Below are positions 1-7,023 of a stretch of 64,000 nucleotides of DNA, piece after piece; within the stretch, counting starts at the first letter, position 1, and the number at the start of each line of letters is the position of its first letter. The stretch is from Adhaeribacter terrigena (GTDB lineage Bacteria > Bacteroidota > Bacteroidia > Cytophagales > Hymenobacteraceae). A model generated the notes under the pieces. It was not told where the DNA came from, did not search any database, and was given only the letters and a program-made list of their open reading frames with translations. The stretch covers positions 806,001-870,000 of the forward strand of contig NZ_JAEHFX010000001.1 in the NCBI RefSeq assembly GCF_016623615.1. Direction: 5' to 3'. The translations under genes and the position numbers were made by a program.

Positions 1-1
1 C

Positions 2-421
2 CAGATCGGGATGAGTTACAAACTCGAGCACATGCCGCTGAAATTCTCGCTCACGGCGCACCACCTGCATAAATTCGATATCGTGTATCTCGATACCACC
101 GCTACCGGTAAACTCGACGATAAAAACCAGCCCATAAAACCCAAGAAAACCTTCGGCGATAAGCTGGCGCGGCATTTTGTGGTGGGCGGCGAATTCATGT
201 TCAGCAAAAACTTTAACGTCCGCTTCGGGTATAATCACCTGCGCCGGCGCGAATTGCGCACCGAAGTAAAAGCCGGCGGCGCGGGCATGTCTTTCGGGGC
301 CATGGTGCGCATCCGGAAATTCGAACTTGATTACTCCCGGGCCTACTATCACGTAGCTGGTGCAAGCAATTTCTTTACCGTAAGTACCACGCTGGAAGGT
401 TTTTTTAAGAAATCTAATTAA
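2..421 (+). CDS. porQ: type IX secretion system protein PorQ, C-terminal part
   Basis: This is the C-terminal piece of an outer-membrane beta-barrel protein; the reading frame is open to the window edge, so the true start lies to the left. The tail matches the PorQ pattern as I recall it: a PLKFSLTAHHLHKFD segment, a FGDKLARHFVVGGEF segment, a NFNVRFGYNHLRRRELR strand and a FFKK end. PorQ is an accessory outer-membrane component of the Bacteroidota type IX secretion system. The large CHU_C-type protein at about 30.2 kb is a plausible client. The strands alternate polar and hydrophobic residues as in a barrel. Identity rests on motif memory, not a search. Confidence 0.75.
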   Translation, partial: QIGMSYKLEHMPLKFSLTAHHLHKFDIVYLDTTATGKLDDKNQPIKPKKTFGDKLARHFVVGGEFMFSKNFNVRFGYNHLRRRELRTEVKAGGAGMSFGAMVRIRKFELDYSRAYYHVAGASNFFTVSTTLEGFFKKSN

Positions 422-618
422 ATGGCTTAATGGTTGAATTGCTAAATTGTTTAATGGTTGAACGGTTTTTCCGCTGAAAACCCTACCGTTTTTGAGTTAA
501 AATTCAGCAGGTTTAGAATGTAAAAGTTTCTCTATCAAACCTAAAATGATTTATGTCAACAATTTAACCATTAAAGCATTTAACCATTAAACCATTTAGC
601 CTTTAAGCAATTTAGTTA
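422..618. repeat. spacer edged by inverted low-complexity repeats
   Basis: Directly after the porQ stop the plus strand reads G/T-rich words (TGGTTGAATTG type, about 424-462). Directly before hslU it reads the complementary A/C-rich words (AACCATTAAACCATT type, about 548-618). One 29-bp dispersed element lies between them. The arms abut both coding regions. Confidence 0.7.
464..493 (-). repeat. 29-bp dispersed element, copy 1
   Basis: Core-first on the minus strand: AAAAACGGTAGGG, then TTTTCAGCGG, then AAAAACC. It lies in the middle of the porQ-hslU spacer. Confidence 0.75.
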
Positions 619-2022
619 ATGATCGATTCAACGCAATATTTAACCCCGGCGCAGATTGTAGCCGAACTTGATAAATACATTATTGGCCAGCACGATGCCA
701 AACGCAACGTAGCCATTGCTTTGCGTAACCGCTGGCGCCGTATGCACGCCACTCCGGAAATGCAGAAAGAAATTGTACCGAATAATATCCTGATGATCGG
801 GGCTACGGGCGTGGGTAAAACCGAAATTGCCCGCCGGCTGGCCTCCATTGCCGATGCTCCTTTTGTAAAAGTGGAAGCTTCTAAATTTACCGAGGTGGGG
901 TACGTGGGCCGCGACGTGGAAAGCATGGTGCGTGACCTGGTGGAGCAAGCCGTGAACATGGTGCGCATCAAAAAGAAAGAAGAAGTAAAAGTGCAGGCAG
1001 CGCAGGCGGTAGAAGATATTATTCTGGATGCCCTGATCCCACCGGTAAGTCAGCCGGCGCCCAGAGTTGCCCCGAGTGTTGGCTTCCTGGAAAATGAAAA
1101 TAAAGAACCCGAAACCGATCAGGAATTAAACGAACGCACCCGCGAAAAATTCCGGCTCATGATCCGTAACGGCGAGCTCGACGAACGAAAGATCGAGATC
1201 AAGGTATCGCAAACGGCAAATCCGGGAATTGGCGTAATGGCTCCGGGCATGGACGACGTTTCGATGATGAACATTCAGGAAATGATCGGGGGGATGCTGC
1301 CGAAAAAACAGAAAAAACGCAAAGTATCCATTGCCGAAGCCCGCAAAATTCTGTTGGACGAAGAAGCCGCGAAACTCATCGATATGGATGAAGTGAAGGA
1401 AGAAGCTATTAAAAAAGCCCAGGATTCCGGCGTAATTTTCATCGATGAGATAGACAAGGTAGCCAGCGCGAGCGGCAAAGGGGGCAGCGGCCCCGATGTA
1501 AGTCGCGAAGGCGTGCAGCGCGACCTCTTGCCGATCGTGGAAGGGAGTTCGGTAAACACCAAATACGGCGTGATCAATACCGATCATATTCTTTTTATTG
1601 CAGCCGGCGCTTTCCACGTAGCCAAACCTTCTGATCTTATTCCCGAGCTTCAGGGTCGTTTCCCGATCCGCGTAGAACTGCAAAGCCTGACCAAGGAAGA
1701 TTTCTACCAGATCCTGAAGTTCCCGAAAAACGCCTTAACGAAGCAATACGAAGCGCTGTTAGCCTCCGAAAACGTAACGCTCAGCTTCAACGACGAAAGC
1801 CTGGAAAAACTAGCCGAAATTGCTTTTGAAGTAAACTCCGAAGTTGAGAATATTGGTGCCCGCCGCCTGCACACCGTGATGAGCCGTTTACTGAACGACA
1901 TTCTCTTCGACGTGCCGGATAAAATTGGGGCGAACGCGCACATTGCCGTAACCAAAGAAATGGTAGAAGAACGCTTGAATGACATGGTGAAAAACCGCGA
2001 TCTGAGCCAGTATATTCTCTAA
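619..2022 (+). CDS. hslU: HslU, ATPase subunit of the HslUV protease
   Basis: AAA+ unfoldase that feeds substrates to the HslV peptidase in the cytoplasm. The 467-residue length is normal. Visible features are Walker A GATGVGKT at residues 61-68, the pore loop GYVG at 94-97, a long intermediate domain at roughly 110-245 rich in charged residues, Walker B VIFIDEID at about 272-279, and the typical C-terminus DLSQYIL, which inserts into HslV. The start is the ATG nine residues before the conserved LTPAQIV segment. hslV is not adjacent, unlike the common hslVU order. A hairpin terminator follows at once. Confidence 0.96.
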   Translation: MIDSTQYLTPAQIVAELDKYIIGQHDAKRNVAIALRNRWRRMHATPEMQKEIVPNNILMIGATGVGKTEIARRLASIADAPFVKVEASKFTEVGYVGRDVESMVRDLVEQAVNMVRIKKKEEVKVQAAQAVEDIILDALIPPVSQPAPRVAPSVGFLENENKEPETDQELNERTREKFRLMIRNGELDERKIEIKVSQTANPGIGVMAPGMDDVSMMNIQEMIGGMLPKKQKKRKVSIAEARKILLDEEAAKLIDMDEVKEEAIKKAQDSGVIFIDEIDKVASASGKGGSGPDVSREGVQRDLLPIVEGSSVNTKYGVINTDHILFIAAGAFHVAKPSDLIPELQGRFPIRVELQSLTKEDFYQILKFPKNALTKQYEALLASENVTLSFNDESLEKLAEIAFEVNSEVENIGARRLHTVMSRLLNDILFDVPDKIGANAHIAVTKEMVEERLNDMVKNRDLSQYIL

Positions 2023-2052
2023 GAAAACGCTATCCTTTTAGCCCGAAAAACC
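2023..2052 (+). repeat. 29-bp dispersed element, copy 2
   Basis: Begins at the hslU stop codon: AAAACGCTATCC, TTTTAGCCCG, AAAAACC. Its second A-tract is also the 5' end of the hslU terminator stem. Confidence 0.75.
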
Positions 2053-2080
2053 TTCCGCGTAAAGCGGTTAAGGTTTTTTT
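2049..2080 (+). terminator. rho-independent terminator of hslU
   Basis: Arms AACCTT-CCGC and GCGG-TT-AAGGTT with a five-base loop, followed by a run of seven T. It overlaps the end of the dispersed element. Confidence 0.8.
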
Positions 2081-2194
2081 ATGAAAAATGATCTTGAACC
2101 CGATTCAAAGGATTTTTTTGATGGACAGGATTACGTAGGGACAGGGCTTGACCTGTCCGCACGATATTACGGCAACTTTTCACAACCGCCTGCG

Positions 2195-2224
2195 AAAAAC
2201 GGTATGCTTTCAAGCTTAAAAAGT
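2195..2224 (+). repeat. 29-bp dispersed element, copy 3
   Basis: AAAAACGGTATGC, TTTCAAGCTT, AAAAAGTC. Same orientation as copies 2 and 4 in this spacer. Confidence 0.75.
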
Positions 2225-2229
2225 CTGCA

Positions 2230-2255
2230 CTGAGATTTTCAAAATTAAATCTCAG
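2230..2255. repeat. perfect 9-bp inverted repeat
   Basis: Arms CTGAGATTT and AAATCTCAG around an 8-base loop, between two dispersed elements. There is no T-run after it, so it is not an evident terminator. It could be an operator or an RNA hairpin. Confidence 0.5.
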
Positions 2256-2256
2256 C

Positions 2257-2288
2257 AAAAAACGCTAGGGCAAAAGCCTGAAAAAGTC
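2257..2288 (+). repeat. 29-bp dispersed element, copy 4
   Basis: AAAAAACGCTAGGG, CAAAAGCCTG, AAAAAGTCG. The usual T-tract after the core is missing here, so that part is not strictly conserved. Confidence 0.7.
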
Positions 2289-2332
2289 GTAATTAAAGTC
2301 ATTCACTAATTCCTTCATTCTCTCATTCAAAA

Positions 2333-3061
2333 ATGAAATATTACATCATAACCGGTACCGGTAAAGGCATAGGCAATGCCCTGGCCGAAGAATTATTAAA
2401 GGAAAAAGATACATCCGTAATTGGTATTTCCCGGCATCAAACCATTGTGCATCCGCAGTATCAGCATCAAAATTTAGATCTCTCCGATACGCAAAACCTG
2501 ATCGCCCGCCTGCCTGAAATATTCCCGGATCTTAAGGATGCAGAAGAACTGGCATTGGTAAACAACGCGGGTGTTTTAGGCGAAATTGGTTACGTAGGAG
2601 AGAAGCAGCCGGAAGATTTTGGCTATATTTTTTCCGTGAACATAACCGTGCCGGCTATTTTAATGAACGCTTTTCTCGAGCAATATTCTGCCTTAAATGT
2701 CCCGAAGGTCGTTCTGAACATCAGTTCCGGCGCCGGCAAATACCCGATGGATGGCTGGGCGGGTTATTGCGCTTCCAAAGCTGCTTTAGACCTGTTTTCC
2801 CAAACGGTGCAGCTAGAACAGGATCTTCGCAAGACCGGCGTAAAAGTGTTCTCCCTGGCACCCGGCATTGTAGATACCCAGATGCAAAGCCAGATCCGCT
2901 CCGCCGACGAAGCCCAGTTCAGTCTGCTCGATAAATTTCAGGATTATAAAAGCAGCGGTAGTTTGGCGAGTCCGGAAACGGTAGGAAAAAAGCTTAAAAA
3001 ACTGTTGCAAAACGTGCCCGATGATCTGAAGGTAGTTTGCCGCATCGATGAAATAGCATAA
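2333..3061 (+). CDS. short-chain dehydrogenase/reductase (sepiapterin/benzil reductase-like)
   Basis: A 242-residue classical SDR with a Rossmann fold. The cofactor loop TGTGKGIG is at residues 7-14, NNAG at 77-80, the catalytic Ser in SSGAG near 131-132, and Tyr145 and Lys149 in YCASK. The N-terminus and overall length resemble the YueD/sepiapterin-reductase branch, which reduces diketones or pterin side chains with NADPH. The substrate cannot be read from the sequence. The gene stands alone between repeat-rich spacers and ends in a strong bidirectional terminator. Confidence 0.85.
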   Translation: MKYYIITGTGKGIGNALAEELLKEKDTSVIGISRHQTIVHPQYQHQNLDLSDTQNLIARLPEIFPDLKDAEELALVNNAGVLGEIGYVGEKQPEDFGYIFSVNITVPAILMNAFLEQYSALNVPKVVLNISSGAGKYPMDGWAGYCASKAALDLFSQTVQLEQDLRKTGVKVFSLAPGIVDTQMQSQIRSADEAQFSLLDKFQDYKSSGSLASPETVGKKLKKLLQNVPDDLKVVCRIDEIA

Positions 3062-3094
3062 AAAAAAGGCCGCTCATTGAGCGGCCTTTTTTTT
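3061..3094. terminator. bidirectional terminator
   Basis: Palindrome GGCCGCTCA-T-TGAGCGGCC flanked by A-run and T-run. It starts at the SDR stop codon and can also serve minus-strand transcripts from the convergent gene. Confidence 0.85.
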
Positions 3095-3120
3095 ATGCTT
3101 AGTTTTATAATATTTGCTAA

Positions 3121-3158
3121 AAACTAATTTTAGCTGAATAAAAAGACAAAATTAGTTT
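3121..3158. repeat. perfect 11-bp inverted repeat
   Basis: Arms AAACTAATTTT (3121-3131) and AAAATTAGTTT (3148-3158) with a 16-base loop, between convergent genes. It is A/T-rich with no following T-run. Confidence 0.6.
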
Positions 3159-3185
3159 ACACGAAAACCTTATTCAATGCGTAAC

Positions 3186-3240
3186 ATGCTACAAGAAATT
3201 TATGAAGTAAAATACAGAAATCATAAATTTCTTGCAGCAT
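3186..3240. repeat. 20-bp inverted repeat, long hairpin
   Basis: Arms at 3186-3205 and 3221-3240 pair over 20 positions with a single mismatch around a 15-base loop. It sits 27 bp after the 11-bp inverted repeat. It could be a small structured RNA, a miniature transposable element or a double-strand-forming mRNA end. Confidence 0.65.
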
Positions 3241-3340
3241 TTCAAGAAGAGTAGCTCAATGTTTATTACTACTAGAAGTATTTAATAAGAAAGTTGTAAT
3301 AAGTTAGCTAATTAAATAGTAAGCCCACAAGCTTTGATAA

Positions 3341-4036
3341 TTAGATAGAATTATAGTAGTTAACAAGTTTGGCAGCATCTTCAGGACGTTTTAGCTTTAA
3401 TTTATGGGTTTTTGCGTATTTTTCTACAGCTTCTGCTTTCCGTCCGAATGCCTCAAAATCATTGGCTTTTATTAAAGTAACTTTATTATTCTCGGCTAAA
3501 TAAATTTTTTCTTTTTTAACAATCTTATCTGTTTTGGAGCCGCTATTAGTAATCATGTTGTAATTAGCCCTGATAATTTCTACGTCGGTTTTTACTAACA
3601 ACTGCATTTTAGAACCACCGTTTACTATTTCGTAAAAACCAAAATTATAAACATTATTTACGGGAAATGCATCGGTGTTTACCAATTGCATGCTGTCTGA
3701 CAGACCAGGTTTTTCAAGGTTAAACTGCTTAACCCGATCTCCCGGAAGTACTTTTATACCTTCTTTGGTTTCGATCTCAATCAGATCTTTTTCCATATCG
3801 TAATTCAATTTATACCCTTTAATGCTCTGCTTATTCTTTAAATAAATAGTGCCTTTATTCCAGGTGTCAAAAAGGTAAACTGTTTTCAAAGATTTCTCCT
3901 TAGGGCTAATCCATTCTCGCACAATAAAAAATTGTTCATCTAAAACGGGATTGCGTAAGTTGGGGGTAGCCTGCTGAGCTTGTGTTTCAAAAGCAAGGAA
4001 AAAAGAAAGGCAGACTAAAAGATAAATTATTTTCAT
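3341..4036 (-). CDS. secreted protein of unknown function
   Basis: I do not recognise a family. The 231-residue product begins with a clear signal peptide (hydrophobic residues 4-16, likely cleaved near TQAQ at 18-21), so it is exported to the periplasm or outer membrane. The mature part is a mix of short beta-type segments with many Lys and no membrane span. The C-terminal third is a lysine-rich helix ending in KLVNYYNS. Its terminator is probably the bidirectional hairpin at 3061-3094, some 250 bp downstream. It is separated from the Sus-like operon by another strong terminator, so it is probably transcribed on its own. Confidence 0.7.
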   Translation of the reverse strand: MKIIYLLVCLSFFLAFETQAQQATPNLRNPVLDEQFFIVREWISPKEKSLKTVYLFDTWNKGTIYLKNKQSIKGYKLNYDMEKDLIEIETKEGIKVLPGDRVKQFNLEKPGLSDSMQLVNTDAFPVNNVYNFGFYEIVNGGSKMQLLVKTDVEIIRANYNMITNSGSKTDKIVKKEKIYLAENNKVTLIKANDFEAFGRKAEAVEKYAKTHKLKLKRPEDAAKLVNYYNSI

Positions 4037-4088
4037 GATTAAGGTTAGTGTGTAGTAATCTAATGTTAAATAACAAAAAAAATAGCAT

Positions 4089-4128
4089 AAAAAAAAGGGT
4101 AGCCAAATTTTTGGCTACCCTTTTTTTA
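4089..4128. terminator. bidirectional terminator closing the Sus-like operon
   Basis: Perfect arms AAAGGGTAGCCAAA / TTTGGCTACCCTTT with A- and T-runs on both sides. It lies 12 bp past the stop codon of the last operon gene on the minus strand. Confidence 0.88.
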
Positions 4129-4140
4129 TTTTAAACACTA

Positions 4141-4740
4141 TTAATGTTCGTCTTCCAAAAATCCGGTTCTCTTATAACCAGAAGCACGGTAGATAACGCC
4201 TGGATCATCTTCAAATTCAACATTGAAAATAATACTGTCAGTCACAGCGCCAGACGGAGGGGTAGATCCATCTTCAATTATCCGGCCATCAGTTATCTTA
4301 ACATTGATATCATATGGGATTGGCGGTACGGCAGGCTTAGTAGGGGTCTCAGACTTTGCGGCTTCTACTGCAATGCTTTTATCATTTGCATTAAAAGTCT
4401 TAGATCCAAGGTCTACGTTAGTTCTTACCATATATGTCCAGAAAGTTCCCCGGAAATTGGCATCTGCAAAATTTATAGCCCGTGGATCGCTTAAAATATC
4501 ACCTAACCACATTTCAGTAGCTGTATTAGCAGATGTACTGGATGTTAACAGCGTTGTATAGCCGGAAACATCTTCCCACTGGCCAGTAGAATCCTGTACT
4601 TCGTATTTTACGAACCATTCTCCAGACATTGAGACAACTTCAGTATACTCAACTTCCGGATCATCCATTTCGCAACTGGTTAGCAACCCAGCCGAGAATA
4701 AGGATGCAACCATAAAAACTTTTCTAATTATTTTATTCAT
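4141..4740 (-). CDS. surface lipoprotein, putative lipid-binding (SusE/F-position) protein
   Basis: A 199-residue lipoprotein. The signal peptide ends in lipobox LLTSC with Cys at residue 23, followed by acidic EMDDPEVE, the kind of stretch that in Bacteroidota favours surface export. The MSGEWFVKYEV segment followed by beta-rich sequence resembles the Bacteroidota Lipid_bd/putative hydrolase family often found downstream of SusD genes. It is the last gene of the operon, 24 bp after the preceding gene. It probably assists binding of whatever the SusCD pair imports; the ligand is unknown. Confidence 0.7.
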   Translation of the reverse strand: MNKIIRKVFMVASLFSAGLLTSCEMDDPEVEYTEVVSMSGEWFVKYEVQDSTGQWEDVSGYTTLLTSSTSANTATEMWLGDILSDPRAINFADANFRGTFWTYMVRTNVDLGSKTFNANDKSIAVEAAKSETPTKPAVPPIPYDINVKITDGRIIEDGSTPPSGAVTDSIIFNVEFEDDPGVIYRASGYKRTGFLEDEH

Positions 4741-4764
4741 GATTTTTCTGAATTTAAAATAAGA

Positions 4765-5421
4765 CTATTGTTTTACGAAAGTCCGCGGTGCCGCTCCATA
4801 ACCTGGGTTAATTACCGTCCAGGTATAAGATGCCGGGGTTGTTCCTGCTGCAGGTGAATAAGTCGCGTTAGTTACAGCGAATACACCAGTACCATTGTTT
4901 TGCTCTGGGCCTACCAGCCTGTTACCAGTAGGATTGTAGAAAAAGATTGATGTAGCAGGACCACCAACTGCAACACCACCTACGTTATCTGTAGTGTAAA
5001 GCCCCACGCCAACTTTGGTTACTTTAGAAACCCCGAATACGCCGGCATTACGCTTGTAGTTACCAGATAGATCAGCTGCTGCTGCATCCGGAGCAATTAC
5101 ACCAACATAGCGTTTAGTAGATGCTGAATAACCATCTTTATTCGTGGCAGTGTACGTCATTACATAAACGCCAGGAGTGCTGGTATCTACTACATCGCCG
5201 GTTTTAGTTACCGGAATTGAAGCACCACCCTCTGTAGCAGTAACGCCCGGGTCGTTGAAAGTTCCACCAACCGGAACTGACATAAACTGTTCGCCCGGCA
5301 TATCGAAAACCGGGTAGTTGGTAATTCTAGAGATTCCTTCCGTTTCTAAATCGCGTTCGCAGCTAAATAAAAACGGCAGCGCGAATAAAAGGAAGAAATA
5401 TTTTAAACTATTTTTTTTCAT
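4765..5421 (-). CDS. surface lipoprotein with immunoglobulin-like (DUF5011/5012-type) domain
   Basis: A 218-residue lipoprotein with lipobox LFSC (Cys at residue 20). Residues about 45-105 read as a bacterial Ig-like fold of the DUF5011 kind: VPVGGTFNDPGVTA, then TSTPGVYVMTYTATNKDG. The C-terminal half is a second beta domain rich in Gly and Thr. Such proteins occupy the SusE/SusF place in outer-membrane uptake operons and extend a binding domain from the cell surface. The gene lies 26 bp after susD-like and 24 bp before the next lipoprotein, so the four genes form one operon. Confidence 0.75.
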   Translation of the reverse strand: MKKNSLKYFFLLFALPFLFSCERDLETEGISRITNYPVFDMPGEQFMSVPVGGTFNDPGVTATEGGASIPVTKTGDVVDTSTPGVYVMTYTATNKDGYSASTKRYVGVIAPDAAAADLSGNYKRNAGVFGVSKVTKVGVGLYTTDNVGGVAVGGPATSIFFYNPTGNRLVGPEQNNGTGVFAVTNATYSPAAGTTPASYTWTVINPGYGAAPRTFVKQ

Positions 5422-5447
5422 GATATCTAGATCTTTAAATCAGTTGA

Positions 5448-6998
5448 TTAATTAACATCCCACCAAACCTTATCAGTAATGGTTTTGCTTGCTGCTCCTG
5501 CTGCATTCGGGTTACGGGTGCGCTCGGTTTCCGGAGTTAATAAACGTGCGGCAAAATTACCGTTACCGGTTACGCCTTCAACCGGATAAACAAACTCACC
5601 TGGAATATAACCAGTAGCAGTAGATCTTCCAACAGCACTCGTAGCTGGTATGTTGGTACGGTTACGCTCTAAGTAACCCTCAATACCTTGCTTAGATCCA
5701 CCTAAGGCTACCCATTTCTGAGTAATGATTGCTTTAATTTTATCTGCTGTAGAACCGGTTGCAGGGAAAGCATACACGCCCGCAAGTTTTGCATTAGCGG
5801 TCGAATCGCTTCTACCATTTCTATCTAAAATCGGATCAGCTACAGAAGATACATCTGAGAATTCAGCAACTAACTGGGCATATGAAGCTCTAACGCCAGC
5901 TTCATAAAGCTGTTGTGCATCTCCGGTACCCCAGCCACGAACAACTGCTTCCGCCTGTAAAAAATAGCTTTCGGCTTCTGAAATAAGGTAAACCGGAGCA
6001 GTGGGCGAAATTCTGGCACGGGAAACAGAAAGCGGAGCTACCAGAGTGCTCGGCGTGTTAAATGCTCCTTGTTCCAATGCTTTCTGACCAGCGTTGCCTG
6101 CAATATAGAATGCCTCCAGACGAGGATCGTCATTAGCATCTAAAAACGTGAACATAGTCGTGCTGGCCTTTAAGTTCTGATTGGTATTTAAAGCAGCACT
6201 TTGATCCTGTTCGAAAAGCGGGTTACGCTTGCCGGTTTGGTCAACAAACAGATCTACTTTGGCATCCGTGTTTAAGAAGTTTGCCCCATTCGTGTACAAA
6301 CTACGCACACCGGCTTCTGCAATACCCGGACGAGCCTCGCTTTGGCGTAAGTAGATTTTTAAAAGCAACGTGTTAGCAAACTGTTTCCAGCTATTCATCT
6401 CACCACCAAAAACGATATCGTTTTCACCAACTAAAGAAGTGCCGGTTGTCGGACGATTCAGGGCCGTAGTTACACGGGCAGTAATTCCATCATAAACTTC
6501 CTGACCGGTATTGTATTTCGGGGTCAGGTTGCTAAGGCCCTGCAACGCTTCTTCAAACGGAATCTGATCGTATAGGTCAGTTAATACCTGGTAAGTATAA
6601 GCTTCCATTACGGTTGCCATCAGGTATAAATTATTATTTGCCTTGGCATCAGCTTCTTCCTTTACGTACTTGTAATCGTTAAGTGCACCGGCATATAATT
6701 CACCCCAGCTGTTCTGAAAATCGGTTGGGCGCAGGTTATAAGCATCGTAAGTCTTGTATTGGTTAGAACCGTTGTTTTGGGTCCAAACCTGTGACCAAAT
6801 ACCGCCTAAGATTGCAAAGTTACCACCCACTACACTGGCCGTAGAAGCCACACCTGCCGGAAATACTAATTCAGCCGGAGCAGTAAGTGGGTTATTCGGA
6901 TCTGTGTTTACATCCAGGAAATCATCGCCGCACGAGCTCGCATAGAACATCATGGCTACGGCTAAACCTATATTAAATATTTTTCTTTTCATTTTCAA
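5448..6998 (-). CDS. SusD/RagB-family outer-membrane lipoprotein
   Basis: The surface lid of a SusCD importer. The 516 residues carry lipobox ASSC (Cys near 23), then GDDFLDVNTDPNNP, the hallmark start of SusD-like group-2 proteins. The rest is helical with TPR-like repeats typical of the family. It closes over the SusC barrel and binds the nutrient. It lies 25 bp downstream of the SusC gene. No glycoside hydrolase, peptidase or sulfatase is adjacent, so the substrate cannot be inferred from neighbours. Confidence 0.9.
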   Translation of the reverse strand: MKMKRKIFNIGLAVAMMFYASSCGDDFLDVNTDPNNPLTAPAELVFPAGVASTASVVGGNFAILGGIWSQVWTQNNGSNQYKTYDAYNLRPTDFQNSWGELYAGALNDYKYVKEEADAKANNNLYLMATVMEAYTYQVLTDLYDQIPFEEALQGLSNLTPKYNTGQEVYDGITARVTTALNRPTTGTSLVGENDIVFGGEMNSWKQFANTLLLKIYLRQSEARPGIAEAGVRSLYTNGANFLNTDAKVDLFVDQTGKRNPLFEQDQSAALNTNQNLKASTTMFTFLDANDDPRLEAFYIAGNAGQKALEQGAFNTPSTLVAPLSVSRARISPTAPVYLISEAESYFLQAEAVVRGWGTGDAQQLYEAGVRASYAQLVAEFSDVSSVADPILDRNGRSDSTANAKLAGVYAFPATGSTADKIKAIITQKWVALGGSKQGIEGYLERNRTNIPATSAVGRSTATGYIPGEFVYPVEGVTGNGNFAARLLTPETERTRNPNAAGAASKTITDKVWWDVN

Positions 6999-7023
6999 TT
7001 TAAATTAAATCAAATCAATTCAA

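Larger units (their letters stand above)
2023..2332. other. 310-bp spacer between hslU and the SDR gene
   Basis: No gene is seen. It holds the hslU terminator, three dispersed 29-bp elements, a GGATTTTTTTGATGGACAGG-type repeat (about 2100-2130), a hairpin GACAGG/CCTGTC (about 2140-2158), a perfect 9-bp inverted repeat at 2230-2255, and A/C-rich low-complexity words (CATTCTCTCATTC, about 2298-2330) directly before the next start codon. Confidence 0.75.

Noticed and set aside
1126-1683. 185-codon minus-strand frame inside hslU
   Set aside because: It is antisense to a certain gene, has no motif or signal, and reflects codon bias of the plus-strand frame.
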